Shown: positions 29,552-39,402 of the stretch, in pieces
How the letters are laid out: each line of letters opens with the position of its first letter
How positions within the stretch are numbered: the stretch's first letter is position 1
DNA from: Ilyomonas sp965199845
GTDB lineage: Bacteria; Bacteroidota; Bacteroidia; Chitinophagales; Chitinophagaceae
DNA: 64,000 nt
Direction: 5' to 3'
NCBI GenBank assembly: GCA_965199845.1
Contig: CBDATZ010000058.1
Span: 62,001-126,000, forward strand
The notes under the pieces: generated by a model
Database searches by the model: none
The model's input: only the letters and a program-made list of their open reading frames with translations
Told to the model about the DNA's origin: nothing
Translations under genes and position numbers: made by a program

Positions 29552-31999
29552 TCATTCCGTCCGCAAGCTTTTTACCGGATTTGCGACAGCTGCGCGAATG
29601 GCTTTATAACCCACCGTGAGCCACGCAATCAGTAATGAAAAAAAGATAGCCGCCGCAAACACAAGCCAGCTTATTTCGATATGATTGTAAAAGCCCGATA
29701 ACCATTGGTGCATAAAATAATAACCGATGGGTGCCGCAATCAAAAAAGCAATACCGATAAGCAGCGTAAACTCTTTTGAAAACAGGTAAACGATACTCTC
29801 GACAGAAGCACCCAATACTTTGCGGATGCCGACTTCTTTTGTCTTCTGTGCTGCCATAAAAGACACGAGTCCATACAATCCCAGACAGGAAATAAAAATG
29901 GCTAACATAGCGGCAATTTTAAACAGTTGTGAAGCCAATACTTCGCTGGTATAAAATTGATTTACTTCTTCATCTACAAAATGCAAATCGTACATGTAAG
30001 TGGGATAAACAGCCGCAAATGTTTTCTGCATATCAGCCAGCGTTGTCTGCATGGAAGTAGGATTGATTCGCACTGCCAAACTGCCGAGACCACCAAAAAA
30101 AGTAGAGATCGCTAACGGCTCAGCCGCTTCCTTTAACGACTTGTTGCTGAAATCACGCATCACGCCAACAATAGGTCGTTTCACACTGTCAAACAAAATG
30201 GTTTTACCCAATATACTTGTGGGCGAAGCGAAGCCTAATTTTTTCACCAGCGTTTCATTAACTAATAATTCGCGCATAGTATCGCTTGCATACGGCAGAC
30301 GTCCCGCCAACATGCCAATCTGAAACGTTTTGATGTAATCTGTATCGGCAGGAAGCAGGTTAATGTTGAAGTCTTTTTTCACGGTTTCATTATCGAAATA
30401 AAAGGGTTGATAATACATACCATACGCAACAGGTGGCGTCATGCAGAAACTGGCCGATGATACGCCGGGAATCGCCAATATTTTTGTTTTGAGATAACTG
30501 TATTGCAGCTTATCCGTGCTATCGCTTGGCAGGTCAATCATGGCTACTGCATTCTGATTGAAGCCCAGTGGCTGGTTTCTGAAAAATTGCATTTGCTGAA
30601 CAATGATAATCGTTCCGATTAAAAGAAACTGGGCAATCACAAATTGAAAAACAACCAACGCGCGACGCATGGAAATACCGCCGGTGCTTGTGGTATTGAT
30701 TTTATTTTTAAGAGCCTGTATGGGGTTAAAACCAGACAAAATAATGCCTGGATAAAAACCAGCTAAAACCGTTACCACTACACACAATAAAGACAGAAAC
30801 AAAAGAACAGAAGGCGATTGAATAATGCTTAACGAAAGCGGCTTATTAACAAGGCTGCTGATATAAGGAAGTGCGAGCAGTGCCAGTCCGTAACCAAGCA
30901 GCAGCGAGATAAAAGTAATCAAAGCAGTTTCCTGCAGGAACTGGCTGAAGACATGCAGGCGGCTTCCGCCCAATACCTTTCTGACACCGATTTCTTTTGC
31001 TCTTGTGATAGATTGCGCGGTGGCAAGATTGATAAAATTGATACAGGCAACCAGTAAAAGAAATAAACCAATCACACCAAGCGACCACAGTTCTGTATGC
31101 GTTAAAGCATCGCCTTTAAATGTATAAAAGTCTTCGTTCAGGTGCATGTCTTTCAATGGTTGCAATGAGAGTGCGGTCTTTGTTTTCTGGCCATTGTTTT
31201 CACTTGAAACCGGGTAATATTTTTTTACAAAGCCGGTTAAGAGTTGCTGAAAATCTTTTGCCTTGGCAGCTTGCGGCATCAATACAAAACATTCAGAACT
31301 CCAGGAAACATCATCCCAGCTATTCGCCATTCCCCAGGCGCCGTTTATATTCCTGAAAGTAGCATAAGAAGCGCCCATACTCACTTCCAAATCTGTATTC
31401 TGAGGCAAATCTTCAAACACGCCGACTACCTGTAAGGGAATGCGGTACGACCACATTTGAATTGTTTTTCCCAAAGCGTTTTTTCCCTTCCCAAAGAATT
31501 CGCTTGCCAGGCTTTGGTTGATAACAACCGTATTGGGTTCGGTTAAACGCTTTGCATTTACTGATAGCCAATGGTAATCAAAGATGTCGAACAGTGACGG
31601 CTCAGCGAAGAAAATACCTTCTTTGATTTTTACTCTTTTTTCATCTGCCTCGCTTTTGCCGGGAATGGGAATATGGATTTGTGCACCACCGATATTCCAT
31701 ACGGCAGCTACTTTTTGCAGTTGCGGAAAGTCTGACCGCAAAGCATTCGCTAATGGAATGGGCACAGCACTTTGATGACCGGTAACTTCTCCGTTGCTAT
31801 AGTTTGTATAGGTTGTTACAACGCGGCAAATTCTGTCTTTGTTTGTTTGATAATCATCATAACTCAACTCATAATGAATAAGGAGAAAGATAACTAAAGC
31901 GGAAGCAATGCCAACCGCAAGTCCCAGAATATTAATTACTGAATACGCTTTCTTTCTATATAGATTACGCCAGGCGACAATGAAATAATTTTTTATCAT
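29552..31999 (-). CDS. MacB/FtsX-type ABC transporter permease
   Basis: An 815-residue permease. Residues 1-20 are MIKNYFIVAWRNLYRKKAYS, then a membrane helix (INILGLAVGIASALVIFLL), a MacB periplasmic core domain (about 45-245), and three helices of a first FtsX domain with the motif AKEIGVRKVLGGSR (about 285-420). A second half repeats this: helix FQFVIAQFLLIGTIIIV, periplasmic core, and FtsX with KEVGIRKVLGASVESI (about 690-805), ending NPVKSLRTE. This double layout is the common Bacteroidota form that exports peptides or responds to antimicrobial stress. No ATPase gene is next to it. Confidence 0.92.
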   Translation of the reverse strand: MIKNYFIVAWRNLYRKKAYSVINILGLAVGIASALVIFLLIHYELSYDDYQTNKDRICRVVTTYTNYSNGEVTGHQSAVPIPLANALRSDFPQLQKVAAVWNIGGAQIHIPIPGKSEADEKRVKIKEGIFFAEPSLFDIFDYHWLSVNAKRLTEPNTVVINQSLASEFFGKGKNALGKTIQMWSYRIPLQVVGVFEDLPQNTDLEVSMGASYATFRNINGAWGMANSWDDVSWSSECFVLMPQAAKAKDFQQLLTGFVKKYYPVSSENNGQKTKTALSLQPLKDMHLNEDFYTFKGDALTHTELWSLGVIGLFLLLVACINFINLATAQSITRAKEIGVRKVLGGSRLHVFSQFLQETALITFISLLLGYGLALLALPYISSLVNKPLSLSIIQSPSVLLFLSLLCVVVTVLAGFYPGIILSGFNPIQALKNKINTTSTGGISMRRALVVFQFVIAQFLLIGTIIIVQQMQFFRNQPLGFNQNAVAMIDLPSDSTDKLQYSYLKTKILAIPGVSSASFCMTPPVAYGMYYQPFYFDNETVKKDFNINLLPADTDYIKTFQIGMLAGRLPYASDTMRELLVNETLVKKLGFASPTSILGKTILFDSVKRPIVGVMRDFSNKSLKEAAEPLAISTFFGGLGSLAVRINPTSMQTTLADMQKTFAAVYPTYMYDLHFVDEEVNQFYTSEVLASQLFKIAAMLAIFISCLGLYGLVSFMAAQKTKEVGIRKVLGASVESIVYLFSKEFTLLIGIAFLIAAPIGYYFMHQWLSGFYNHIEISWLVFAAAIFFSLLIAWLTVGYKAIRAAVANPVKSLRTE

Positions 32000-32079
32000 A
32001 AGAAGTTATAAGTTGTACGTTGTAAGTAATAGGTATAACATCATTTTCAGATTTTCAAATCATCACATTTTCAAATTGA

Positions 32080-32150
32080 TTATTCAGTTCGCAAACTCTT
32101 TACCGGGTTAGCAACCGCCGCTTTGATTGCCTGGAGGCCAATTACCGATA
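32080..32150 (-). pseudogene. C-terminal scrap of a second MacB/FtsX permease
   Basis: The minus strand encodes LQAIKAAVANPVKSLRTE and a stop, almost identical to the C-terminus of the permease just downstream (IRAAVANPVKSLRTE). It is the only part of a tandem second permease gene that remains; the sequence changes at about 32150 to a porin-like remnant. Confidence 0.8.
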
Positions 32151-32580
32151 GCATTTACCGGAGAGGCAAATCTAAATGTATTGTATCTTGGAATTCCGTT
32201 TATTTCATAGTTTTTTCGCTGGTCAGTAAAGCCATACAGCAGCCGGTTTTCAGCAAATACGCCAGCTTCTTAGTAACGTTGTAACTCAAACCTAAGCCTG
32301 CTATCCAACCCATTTCAAAACGTTCATCTTTCCGGCTGTTAAAGCTGTATTTTTTATCATAGCTGTGCGGCTTATTGTAATTGCAGATAGAGCTTATGCT
32401 GCTGTATTATTTTCTTTAGTAACGGCTTGGTATGAAAAATTGTATTTGTCTATTCGGCCGAATACATTCTTCATAAATAAAGCAACAATAAATTTAATTT
32501 CATTGATGCAGAGAGATGCAAATTGTTTCACTATTCGTGCAGGCTACTTTTTATTGTACGGTCAAAATCCGGAGTATTGA
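32150..32580 (-). pseudogene. Remnant of an outer-membrane beta-barrel (porin-like) protein
   Basis: On the minus strand, pieces in different frames read YNFSYQAVTKENNTAA, then KKYSFNSRKDERFEMGWI with AGLGLSYNVTKKLA. A shifted frame follows with ENRLLYGFTDQRKNYEINGI. Alternating strands and the GLGLSY pattern fit a small outer-membrane beta-barrel protein (porin family). Frameshifts and stops make it inactive. It is fused directly to the permease scrap, marking a deletion. Confidence 0.6.
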
Positions 32581-32984
32581 TTTTTCTTTTATACTGCTTG
32601 GAATGAATTATATCTGTTCAAGTTATATCTCCTACTATTTCAAATATACTTTCTTAGTGAATATATCAATCCGGTTGACATCCATATAGATAATCATGTG
32701 CATCGCATCACCATTAGAAATACTTCATGTGTAAGCTATATTGACAGGGTATTAAAAAGAACAATCATAATGGCATATCACCTGCTTTATCACTGCTTCA
32801 GGGTGCGCTGCGCTAACACCACAATGAACGTTTGAAAGTGAAAATGAAGCTACAGAAAGTTAGGCATCGTATCCGTAATGAACCGTTGCCAGCTATAAAC
32901 ACTGAGTGAAAAATCACAATCATCAGTAATTCATATTGTATTATTTTGTACAATCATTACTTTTACTGTCTTCATAAAAGTGTT
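32581..32984. other. Intergenic stretch upstream of the AraC gene
   Basis: About 400 bp with no gene or convincing repeat. It should contain the promoter of the AraC-type gene. A TTG codon at 32946 is in frame with that gene, but the ATG at 32985 gives the better start. Confidence 0.4.
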
Positions 32985-33863
32985 ATGGTTAATCTCCAGG
33001 AAAGGGTATTAAACTATCCGCAATATTGCCGGCAGTTTTCGTGCGGAAATTCATTAATCACCATCTTTAATTGTCCGCCGGAAGCCAGGCTGATGAAAAA
33101 CAAACTCTCCGATCTTTGGTCTCACGAAAACTATATTTTTTATGTACTGGAAGGCAAAAAAGTATGGCACACCGCGCATGGTTCTTACGAAATAAGTGAA
33201 GGCAATTGTGTACTGGTAAGAAAGGGAGCCTGCATCCTCGAACAGTTTTTCGATATCGGCTTTTGCCTGGTACTGTTTTTTATACCTGATGCTTTTATTT
33301 GCGAAACACTAAAAACAAGATCGACACCCATTACCAAAACGGACGAAAAATATGAGCCTGTCATCAGGCTTAACGCAACAGCAACGCTGAAGTCTTTTTT
33401 TGTTTCTATGTATGCGTACTTCGCAGGTACAACCGCTCCTGACAAATCGTTGCTGGAACTGAAATTCAGGGAACTGATTTTAAATATTGTAGATAACCGC
33501 GATAACGTAGAAGCGCTTTCTTATTTCTGCTCACTTATGAATGAACCCCAATCCGTTTCATTGGAAAGAGTGATGAATGACAACTATTGCTTTAACCTGA
33601 AAATAGAACAATATGCAACGTTAAGTAACCGAAGCCTCTCGGCTTTTAAACGTGATTTTCAAAAACAATTTCACCGCACGCCGGGCAAATGGTTGTTGGA
33701 AAAAAGATTGCAACAGGCGCATTTCCTGTTAATCCACCGGAATAAAACAGTAAGCGAAGCTGCCTTTGAAACCGGCTTTGAAAACCTTTCTCATTTCAGT
33801 CGTTGCTTTAAAGAGCGTTTCGGCATTTCCCCAACGTCAGCGAAGCAAATGCCAGCACTGTGA
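32985..33863 (+). CDS. AraC family transcriptional regulator
   Basis: 292 residues from the ATG at 32985. The N-terminal cupin-like sensing domain (about residues 15-165) includes NYIFYVLEGKKVWHTAHG and ISEGNCVLVRKGAC. The C-terminal AraC double helix-turn-helix occupies about residues 195-290: LSNRSLSAFKRDFQKQFH for the first, and VSEAAFETGFENLSHFSRCF with KERFGISPTSAKQ for the second. It lies 112 bp upstream of a class I methyltransferase on the same strand, a likely target or co-transcribed partner (inference). Confidence 0.93.
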   Translation: MVNLQERVLNYPQYCRQFSCGNSLITIFNCPPEARLMKNKLSDLWSHENYIFYVLEGKKVWHTAHGSYEISEGNCVLVRKGACILEQFFDIGFCLVLFFIPDAFICETLKTRSTPITKTDEKYEPVIRLNATATLKSFFVSMYAYFAGTTAPDKSLLELKFRELILNIVDNRDNVEALSYFCSLMNEPQSVSLERVMNDNYCFNLKIEQYATLSNRSLSAFKRDFQKQFHRTPGKWLLEKRLQQAHFLLIHRNKTVSEAAFETGFENLSHFSRCFKERFGISPTSAKQMPAL

Positions 33864-33975
33864 ACCTTTCAGCAAAATATCAGGACTTTAAAGCAATGAT
33901 ACCTTTTTTACCAGCCAATACTTTTGTGCTTCATAAAAAAGGGCTGTCATTTTTAAAGTTTAAAAAACAAATTCT

Positions 33976-34788
33976 ATGAATCCGAACAAAGCATTATGGG
34001 AAAAAGGTGATTTTACACGCATCGCTGAAACCATGCGTGAGAGCGGTGAAGCATTGGTTGCCACATTGGGAATTACACAAAATATAACCGTTCTTGACCT
34101 GGGTTGTGGCGATGGCAATACAGCGATACCGGAAGCCAGACTGGGAGCCAAAGTATTGGGCGTGGATATAGCCAGTAACCTGGTAGAAGCAGGAAATAAG
34201 CGGGTACAAAAAGAAGGACTTACCAATTGTTCATTTCAGCTTGGCGATGCTACCGATTTGAATGAACTGCAAGATGAAAGTTTTGATTTGACTGTAAGCA
34301 TCTTCGGAGTCATGTTTGCGCCGAAACCATTTGATGTAGCCAAAGAAATGGTTCGCGTAACCCGCAAAGGTGGTCGCATTATAATGGGCAACTGGATACC
34401 CGGCGACCCAACTCTTGTCGCACAAATATTAAAGATCAGCTCAGCTTATACACCGCCACCGCCTGAGGGTTTTGTAAGTCCCATGTTGTGGGGCGTGGAG
34501 GATGAAGTTGTTAAACGCTTTGTGAGTGCCAGCGTACCCAAAGCGAATATACAGTTCGCAAAAGAAACGTTTACATTCAATGCCGGTTTTTCGCCTTCTG
34601 TATTTCTAAGCCGTTTCAGAAACTATTACGGACCTACCATGAATGCCTTTGAAGCGGCAGAAAAAAATGGCAAGGCAGAGGTATTGCAAAATGAACTGGA
34701 GGAATTGTTTAACAGCCAGAATAAAAGCACAAAAGAAAATACCACTTCTATCCCGGCTACCTTTTTACGGGTAACGGTGATGTGTTGA
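33976..34788 (+). CDS. Class I SAM-dependent methyltransferase
   Basis: 270 residues with the SAM-binding motif I VLDLGCGDGNTAI (about residues 38-50), motif II acidic residue in VLGVDIAS, LGDATDLNE and the post-motif FDLTVSIFGVMFAP, as in UbiE/COQ5-like small-molecule methyltransferases. The substrate is not apparent. The C-terminal region (about 150-270) includes KETFTFNAGFSPSVFLSRFRNYYGPT, seen in generic methyltransferases linked to AraC regulators. No other biosynthetic gene is nearby. Confidence 0.88.
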   Translation: MNPNKALWEKGDFTRIAETMRESGEALVATLGITQNITVLDLGCGDGNTAIPEARLGAKVLGVDIASNLVEAGNKRVQKEGLTNCSFQLGDATDLNELQDESFDLTVSIFGVMFAPKPFDVAKEMVRVTRKGGRIIMGNWIPGDPTLVAQILKISSAYTPPPPEGFVSPMLWGVEDEVVKRFVSASVPKANIQFAKETFTFNAGFSPSVFLSRFRNYYGPTMNAFEAAEKNGKAEVLQNELEELFNSQNKSTKENTTSIPATFLRVTVMC

Positions 34789-35716
34789 GATTCACGGCGA
34801 CTTGACCGCTGAATTTCGTTGACGGATAACCAATAAAAGGATTGATTGTTAGATCATTCGCTGATCTATACTTTGAATGCTGTGATCTCCAACTGCGTAA
34901 TTTCTAACTTTTGCATATAAACTTCGTTTCAATCAAAGCTTGCATTTTTGGGATACCGTTTCCAAATAATTATCTACTCTTAGAAAAGAAAGTTGTGATT
35001 ACACATAAAAATGCCAATAGGAGTGTGACAGCCTTTACAAGGTAAAACTGTCACGCCAATTAAGTATTGAGTAATATCTACTTCGTGAATAATGGATAGT
35101 GTTTTGAATGGCTTTTCGGAAAAAGGTTTTCAACAAAGCTTTAAATATAATTCTGCTTCTTATTCGACATTACATTGAAGAAAACAAACAAAACCAAACT
35201 ATCATTTTTTGCTGGTGTAAGTATAAATGTGCGTAACAGAACATTGTACGAACCGACCATTTTTTAATATGATAACATTGGCTATTTGGGGAATAAGCTT
35301 TGTATTATTTCTGTAATGGTTTTATTTATCGCTATTTTAGCAACTGCATTATTATATTTCATTCTGCCTTCTATTCTCATATTCGTTCCTTATACTAAGG
35401 ACAATCAGCTTCTTTCGAAAGCCACCAAACTACCTAACAAAAAATACTTTTCTTTCAGGGAAGCTTGGCTTCAAATTAACCACTCAAATCATGGTAGATA
35501 AGATATAATTAGTCGCTATTAATCTACTTGAAAATGTGGATTTTCCTTTTGCTTATTCTTTACTTATTAGCGTGAATTATGTAACGAATAAGAAGAATTG
35601 TGCAAGAAATCAACATCACACTCATTCGACCTTTGCAATGATTATTAGTTATTTCCAAGGAGGATGATTGCTTCTTATTTTGAGTACACCGTTTACAAAA
35701 AAAATTTACTCGAAGG
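34789..35716. other. Long intergenic stretch without a supported gene
   Basis: About 930 bp. A 71-codon frame at 35286-35501 starts with TTG and encodes one hydrophobic helix; nothing else supports it as a gene. No repeats or RNA structure were recognised. This is the border between the ordinary chromosome and the cassette/IS region. Confidence 0.4.
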
Positions 35717-36142
35717 TTGCCTGTAGGTGTTATTCAATTTTATTTTTTCTCACTCAAATTATTAATTATAAATCATAAAGATGTACAAGTAAATGGCGAC
35801 GAAGCCACCTATTACCACAACGATCAACCTTCGCGTTCAATAAGTCTGCTTATAGACTCGATGAAACGCATTTCATGGAGTTCTGTATTTGCAGGTGTGT
35901 TAATCACTATTGTTATTCAGATCGCCCTCAGCCTGTTGGGCACTGGCATCGGGCTCAGCACCATTAACCCGAAAACGGAAGCAAATTCTACCGATGGCTT
36001 GGGCATAAGTTCCGCTATCCGGTATATTGTTTCCAGTTTGATTTCCTTATTTGCATGCGGTTGGATTACAGGAAGATCAGTACAAACTATGCGCTATTCA
36101 TGGCTTGCTTACCTGGAGTTTAATCACGCTGATAACTGCTGA
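35717..36142 (+). pseudogene. Truncated membrane protein of the PhnA-like type
   Basis: The open frame reads HKDVQVNGDEATYYHND, then MKRISWSSVFAGVLITIVIQIALSL with LGTGIGLSTINP, a helix pattern shared by PhnA-like hypothetical membrane proteins. After ACGWITGRSVQTM the frame is lost; the next frame continues briefly with IHGLLTWSLITLIT, as expected for intact relatives. The sequence then enters an attC-like fragment at about 36150. The start codon is uncertain because the only in-frame early start is TTG. It is truncated and frameshifted. Confidence 0.65.
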
Positions 36143-36301
36143 TACTTGCATATATAGCCGATTGCTCCAACGCCAGTTCCGCCTTTAGATTTGCTTTCAG
36201 TATTTATTTATAAATAAAACTACTATTACCGCTTTTTTTGCTTCTTTTTTCTTTGTCAGCAGGTGTGAACAGGTGGATAAATTACTTTTATAAATGGAGC
36301 T

Positions 36302-36369
36302 GCCGGTATAAGCACTTTAACGCCCCGCAAGGTATAAAGACCTATCACAAGTTCTAATCTTATACCGGC
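36302..36369 (+). ncRNA. Candidate bridge-RNA hairpin at IS110 left end
   Basis: GCCGGTATAAG (36302-36312) pairs perfectly with CTTATACCGGC (36359-36369) around a 46-base loop, about 110 bp before the transposase start. The intact IS110 copy has a hairpin at the same place with different bases. IS110 elements encode a bridge RNA in this left noncoding end; I infer the same here. The loops are not conserved between copies, as expected for guide loops or decay. Confidence 0.5.
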
Positions 36370-36480
36370 TTTTTTGAACAACAGCATCAAATAGAAAACC
36401 GGGGATAGCAGCCCCATTAATAAGATCTTGATGACGGTTTAAAATAAGGTCAGTCCATTCACTTTTAAAACTTCAAAAGT

Positions 36481-37369
36481 ATGAACAAGGTATTTAAAAA
36501 CTTCGTTGGTATCGACATTTCCAAAACATGGTTTGATGCAGCTTTTATATCATCAGATGATCTGTCCGGACTTAACCATCAGCAGTTTGCGCAAACACCG
36601 GACGGTTACCGGAAAATGCAGGCTTGGCTGCTACAGCAGGATGTTTGTTTGAATGAAGAAACGCTGTTTTGTATGGGGAGTATACCGGCATTTATAATAC
36701 CGGTCTGGTTCAATACCTGGCAGCACAACACGCACAGGTATGGGTAGAGATGCCGCTGCGGATTAAGCGAGCCGCTGGTTTTGAAAGAGGCAGTGATGAC
36801 AAGAGGGCTGCCTGTGAAATTGCCTGGTATGCTTTGCGCTATCAGGATCGTGCAAAGTTCTGGAAGCCTTGTAACGCAAGCCTGGAGAAGATAAAACACT
36901 TCATTACAAAAATCAAAGCAGGGTATTGAAGCTTTAATAGCCAACACCATCCGGCAGGATGAACATCTTCATCATACTGTCGAAAGGATGCAGTCAGTAA
37001 ATAGGATCGGCAGTGTAACCGCTGTTGCTTTGCTGGTGTACACAAAAGGGTTTACTGCTTTCGGCAGTGCAAAAGAATTAGCTTGTTATTGTGCATGGTG
37101 CCTTTCAACAAAACATCGGCAGCAGTGTAAGATATAAACCATCGGTAAGCCCGTTTGCCAGCATGCGGCTGAAGAAACTACTGCATTTATGTGCGATGAG
37201 CGTCATACAGAAGGATAAAGAAATGAAACAGTATTTTGAACGAAAAACAGGAGAAGGCAAGAAAATGAGTGTGATCAATACGGTTAGAAACAAGCTCGTT
37301 CACCGGGTATTTGCTGTAGTCAGAGACGAAAGATTGTTTGAGCAAAACTATGTGCGGAAATGTGTATAA
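36481..37369 (+). pseudogene. IS110-family transposase, frameshifted
   Basis: Frame 1 (36481-36747) carries the RuvC-like start FVGIDISKTWFDAAF. Frame 3 takes over (36669-36929) with YTGIYNTGLVQYLAAQHAQVWVEMPLRIKRAAG and DKRAACEIAWYALRYQ. A later frame (37091-37369) has the C-terminal RLKKLLHLCAMSVIQKDKEM and RNKLVHRVFAVVRDERLFEQNYV. The order matches the intact transposase at 48560-49582. At least two frameshifts make it inactive. Confidence 0.88.
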
Positions 37370-37448
37370 CTGCGTGATACGACAGGTAAAAATAAGTTTG
37401 ATTTAATTATAGAAAACTATTGCCAATACTCCTGTTGTACGTTCGTTA

Positions 37449-37822
37449 TTCTTCCTTCGTGCTGGTAACTACTTCAAACATTTCAGGGTAGTCCACCGAA
37501 TATTTTATTAAAAACTTTTGTCCAACAAAATACTTCGGTTCGTAGCCGTTATAAATTGCTTGTTCTATCGTTTTGTCAACAGTTTGATAACTGATAATTG
37601 ATATGATTTTGCACCACCTCTGCTATTTCTGCCTTCTAACTTTGTAACAACTGCAATTGTTTGTTTTGTCTTGTCACTTTGAAGAACTGTTGAAACTCTT
37701 TTGTCGGTCAAACTACTCACTAAAATCATATTTCCAACAATTAAGAAACCAATCGTTAAATAGCAAAATGCATGAAATAATTTTTGCTGAAGCCAATTAA
37801 TCTTGCTTTTCTTAAATGACAT
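37449..37822 (-). pseudogene. Small membrane protein gene, frameshifted
   Basis: The first 80 codons read one membrane helix (FHAFCYLTIGFLIVGNMILV) and VAVVTKLEGRNSRGG-type sequence. The frame is then lost near 37610. The next frame continues with ISYQTVDKTIEQAIYNGYEP, KYFVGQKFLIKYSVDYPEMF and a stop at 37449-37451. I take this as one gene of about 123 codons with a single-base shift. It ends 8 bp from a GTTGTACG cassette-boundary box at 37434 and starts 11 bp after the stop of the 56-codon gene upstream. Function unknown. Confidence 0.55.
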
Positions 37823-37833
37823 TTTCTTGTCAC

Positions 37834-38004
37834 CTAAAGTCTTTGTCCAACGGAAATGATTACAAATGCAAGCCAGCCAGTAAGAATAAGTAAGTAAGAA
37901 ATTCCTTTAATCAGTCCATTGTCCTTGTAACCATTAAAATAAAACAAACAGGAACCTGTCAATATAACGGCTATAGAAATTATGATTGACTTTTGTTTAA
38001 GCAT
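37834..38004 (-). CDS. Small membrane protein (56 residues), unknown function
   Basis: Minus-strand frame from the ATG at 38002-38004 to TAG at 37834-37836. Two hydrophobic helices are predicted: SIIISIAVILTGSCLFYF, and ISYLLILTGWLAFVIISV. The gene starts 15 bp from the attC-type box at 38019 and is followed after 11 bp by the second small membrane gene, so both form a two-gene cassette. No family is recognised. Confidence 0.6.
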   Translation of the reverse strand: MLKQKSIIISIAVILTGSCLFYFNGYKDNGLIKGISYLLILTGWLAFVIISVGQRL

Positions 38005-38018
38005 TCTCCTTTATACGG

Positions 38019-38216
38019 ACGCATAACGTTCTGCATTGCCGGAGTTAGGGGAATTTATTGCTTGTCGTGCCCGGACAAAAGCTAAATTGAAAAACCAGGG
38101 TTCGAATTACAACACATGTATAATTGAAAAACGTGGATTGGGACAGATGTACTTAGATGATCAAAAGTTCATTGTTTCAATGTCCCATCCCAATTTTTGG
38201 CAATGCAATGTTGCGT
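38019..38216 (-). other. attC-like cassette recombination site 1
   Basis: Left box ACGCATAAC (38019-38027), right box GTTGCGT (38210-38216). Inner arms CTGCATTGCC (from 38031) and GGCAATGC near 38200 pair over 8 bp. Between them lies a variable part holding AAAAGCTAAATTG and a TGGGACA/TGTCCCA stem. This layout (YAAC box, arm, variable structure, arm, GTT box) repeats at every site listed below. All nearby genes are on the minus strand with stops close to the boxes. Confidence 0.6.
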
Positions 38217-38227
38217 GCAGTGCTTTT

Positions 38228-38440
38228 TTATTGGGGTCGATGATTTTCCCAATATTCTTTCGGTGTCAAAATTTTTGTTTGCTTATAAGTTGGAAAGATA
38301 AAGTCTGTAGTGTTACCCGTAATCACAAAGTCTGCTGAACATTCGTCAGCAAGTTCTAAAATCATATTGTCGTCAAGGTCGGAAATAAGTTGAAGCTTTA
38401 TAGTCGTGGAAATTCCGGTGAATGTGCCCCTGCTTGCCGT
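38228..38440 (-). pseudogene. C-terminal fragment of a PIN-domain toxin
   Basis: The minus strand ends with SDLDDNMILELADECSADFV, ITGNTTDF, and TKILTPKEYWE. This matches the C-terminal half of COG1569-type PIN toxins (DDN, then ITGN.DF, then TPKE). The N-terminal half with the first catalytic Asp is missing; the upstream codons to 38533 are foreign. The stop is 12 bp from the GTTGCGT box at 38210, so it is a degraded toxin cassette. Confidence 0.65.
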
Positions 38441-38453
38441 TACCAAACGTAAG

Positions 38454-39111
38454 CTATGAAAACTGCCATATGTCTGTATAACTTTTTCCGTCGTAGTCAA
38501 ACTTATAAACTCGATTTTCCCAATCAGTGGCAATTATGAATTCATCTGTCAGCCGAAAGCTGTCTTGTCCGTCTAATGTTGTAAAAATATCTGCACCGCT
38601 CTGTTGTCAAAGAATGTTTCCATTTTTGTCAAGTCGTGTAATCTCCGGTTCGCCGTGAACAATGTAGCTGTCATGGTAAGTGAAAATTTCAAAGCACGTT
38701 GCTTGGTCGGCTTTTGTCTGCCAAAGCAATAATAAATCGGGAATAGAAAGATAGAATACGGTGTCTGAGCAGCAAATTAAAAATCTGTCAGCCTCAAAAA
38801 TAGTTGTCTTGTTGTGGATTGTTGTATCGCCGCCAATAGAACCTACAATGGCACTTGCTACAAGAATTTTTGTCCTTGTAAACTTTAATCCCAAACATTG
38901 TTGACAACACGTATTCGCTACTGTCAAAATAAATATGGACGTAATGATGCGAATTGTCTACCGAAGCCTGTTGAAAAGTCTCGTCGTGATAAATGTCTAT
39001 TTCGTATTGTCCAACTATGTGCATTGTCGCTTTAAAATTACAGCCAACATTAAAGTATTTATGAAGTTGTGGCATATGAAAAACCACAGTCTCAATTACC
39101 CACAAAAGCAA
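38454..39111 (-). pseudogene. Conserved hypothetical protein of beta-propeller-like type, broken
   Basis: The N-terminal piece reads YEIDIYHDETFQQASVDNSH, then YVHIYFDSSEYVLSTMFGIKV. A frameshift near 38895 leads to TKILVASAIVGSIGGDTTIH, LICCSDTVFYLSIPDLLLLW and TYHDSYIVHGEPEITRLDKN. After GNIL an in-frame TGA (probably an original Trp codon) interrupts. The same frame then continues QQSGADIFTTLDGQDSFRLT and DWENRVYKFDYDGKSYTDIW. The pieces belong to one widespread hypothetical family with a Trp/Asp repeat pattern, function unknown. It has one frameshift, one stop, and a truncated end. Confidence 0.7.
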
Positions 39112-39174
39112 AATAGCGATTTAAAGCCGAATGCTCAACGTCCTGCCACAATTTTATAAACACAATGTTGTACG
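39085..39174 (-). other. Half of an attC-like site
   Basis: The variable part typical of these sites is present (AAAAGCAAAATAGCG, then AACGTCCTGCCA), ending in GTTGTACG at 39167-39174. The left box and first arm are missing; the 5' part of the broken hypothetical gene overlaps here instead. A deletion is the simplest explanation. Confidence 0.5.
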
Positions 39175-39402
39175 CCGCTGTTTCTATTTTATGAGCACTA
39201 ACTTATTGTTAATCTGTTTATTATTTTTTTACTTTTAAAATCTAAAATAAAAAGTCCGCCGAGTAAAAATGTCGACCGCTTGTCGATGCCGAAAAATGTC
39301 CTGCCTAAAGCATAATTCCATCTTTAAAGTGTCGGCTAAAAAAGTTATTTGTGACTCTCTTTACCTTTAAATTCCGTAAAGGTCTTTCCATCATAACTTT
39401 AC

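Larger units (their letters stand above)
36180..37420 (+). mobile_element. IS110-family element, decayed copy
   Basis: The limits are estimated by aligning this copy with the intact IS110 element at about 48285-49632. Both have the same left flank (GCCGATTGCT.CAACG, then TTTAG.TTTGC), a T-rich left end with a hairpin, a DEDD transposase gene, and a right junction before a sequence like TTG.CAATACTC.TGTTG. The transposase is broken. The right-hand sequence TTGCCAATACTCCTGTTGTAC looks like the second arm of an attC-type site, so the element sits inside one. Exact ends are uncertain by about 30 bp. Confidence 0.75.

Noticed and set aside
35286..35501. 71-codon ORF with one hydrophobic helix
   Set aside because: TTG start, no neighbours, no family; could be chance in AT-rich DNA.
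37434..37441. IS110 right terminal repeat
   Set aside because: TTG.CAATACTC.TGTTG is shared by both IS110 copies, but in the intact case it pairs with the attC-like left arm, so it is better read as host-site sequence.
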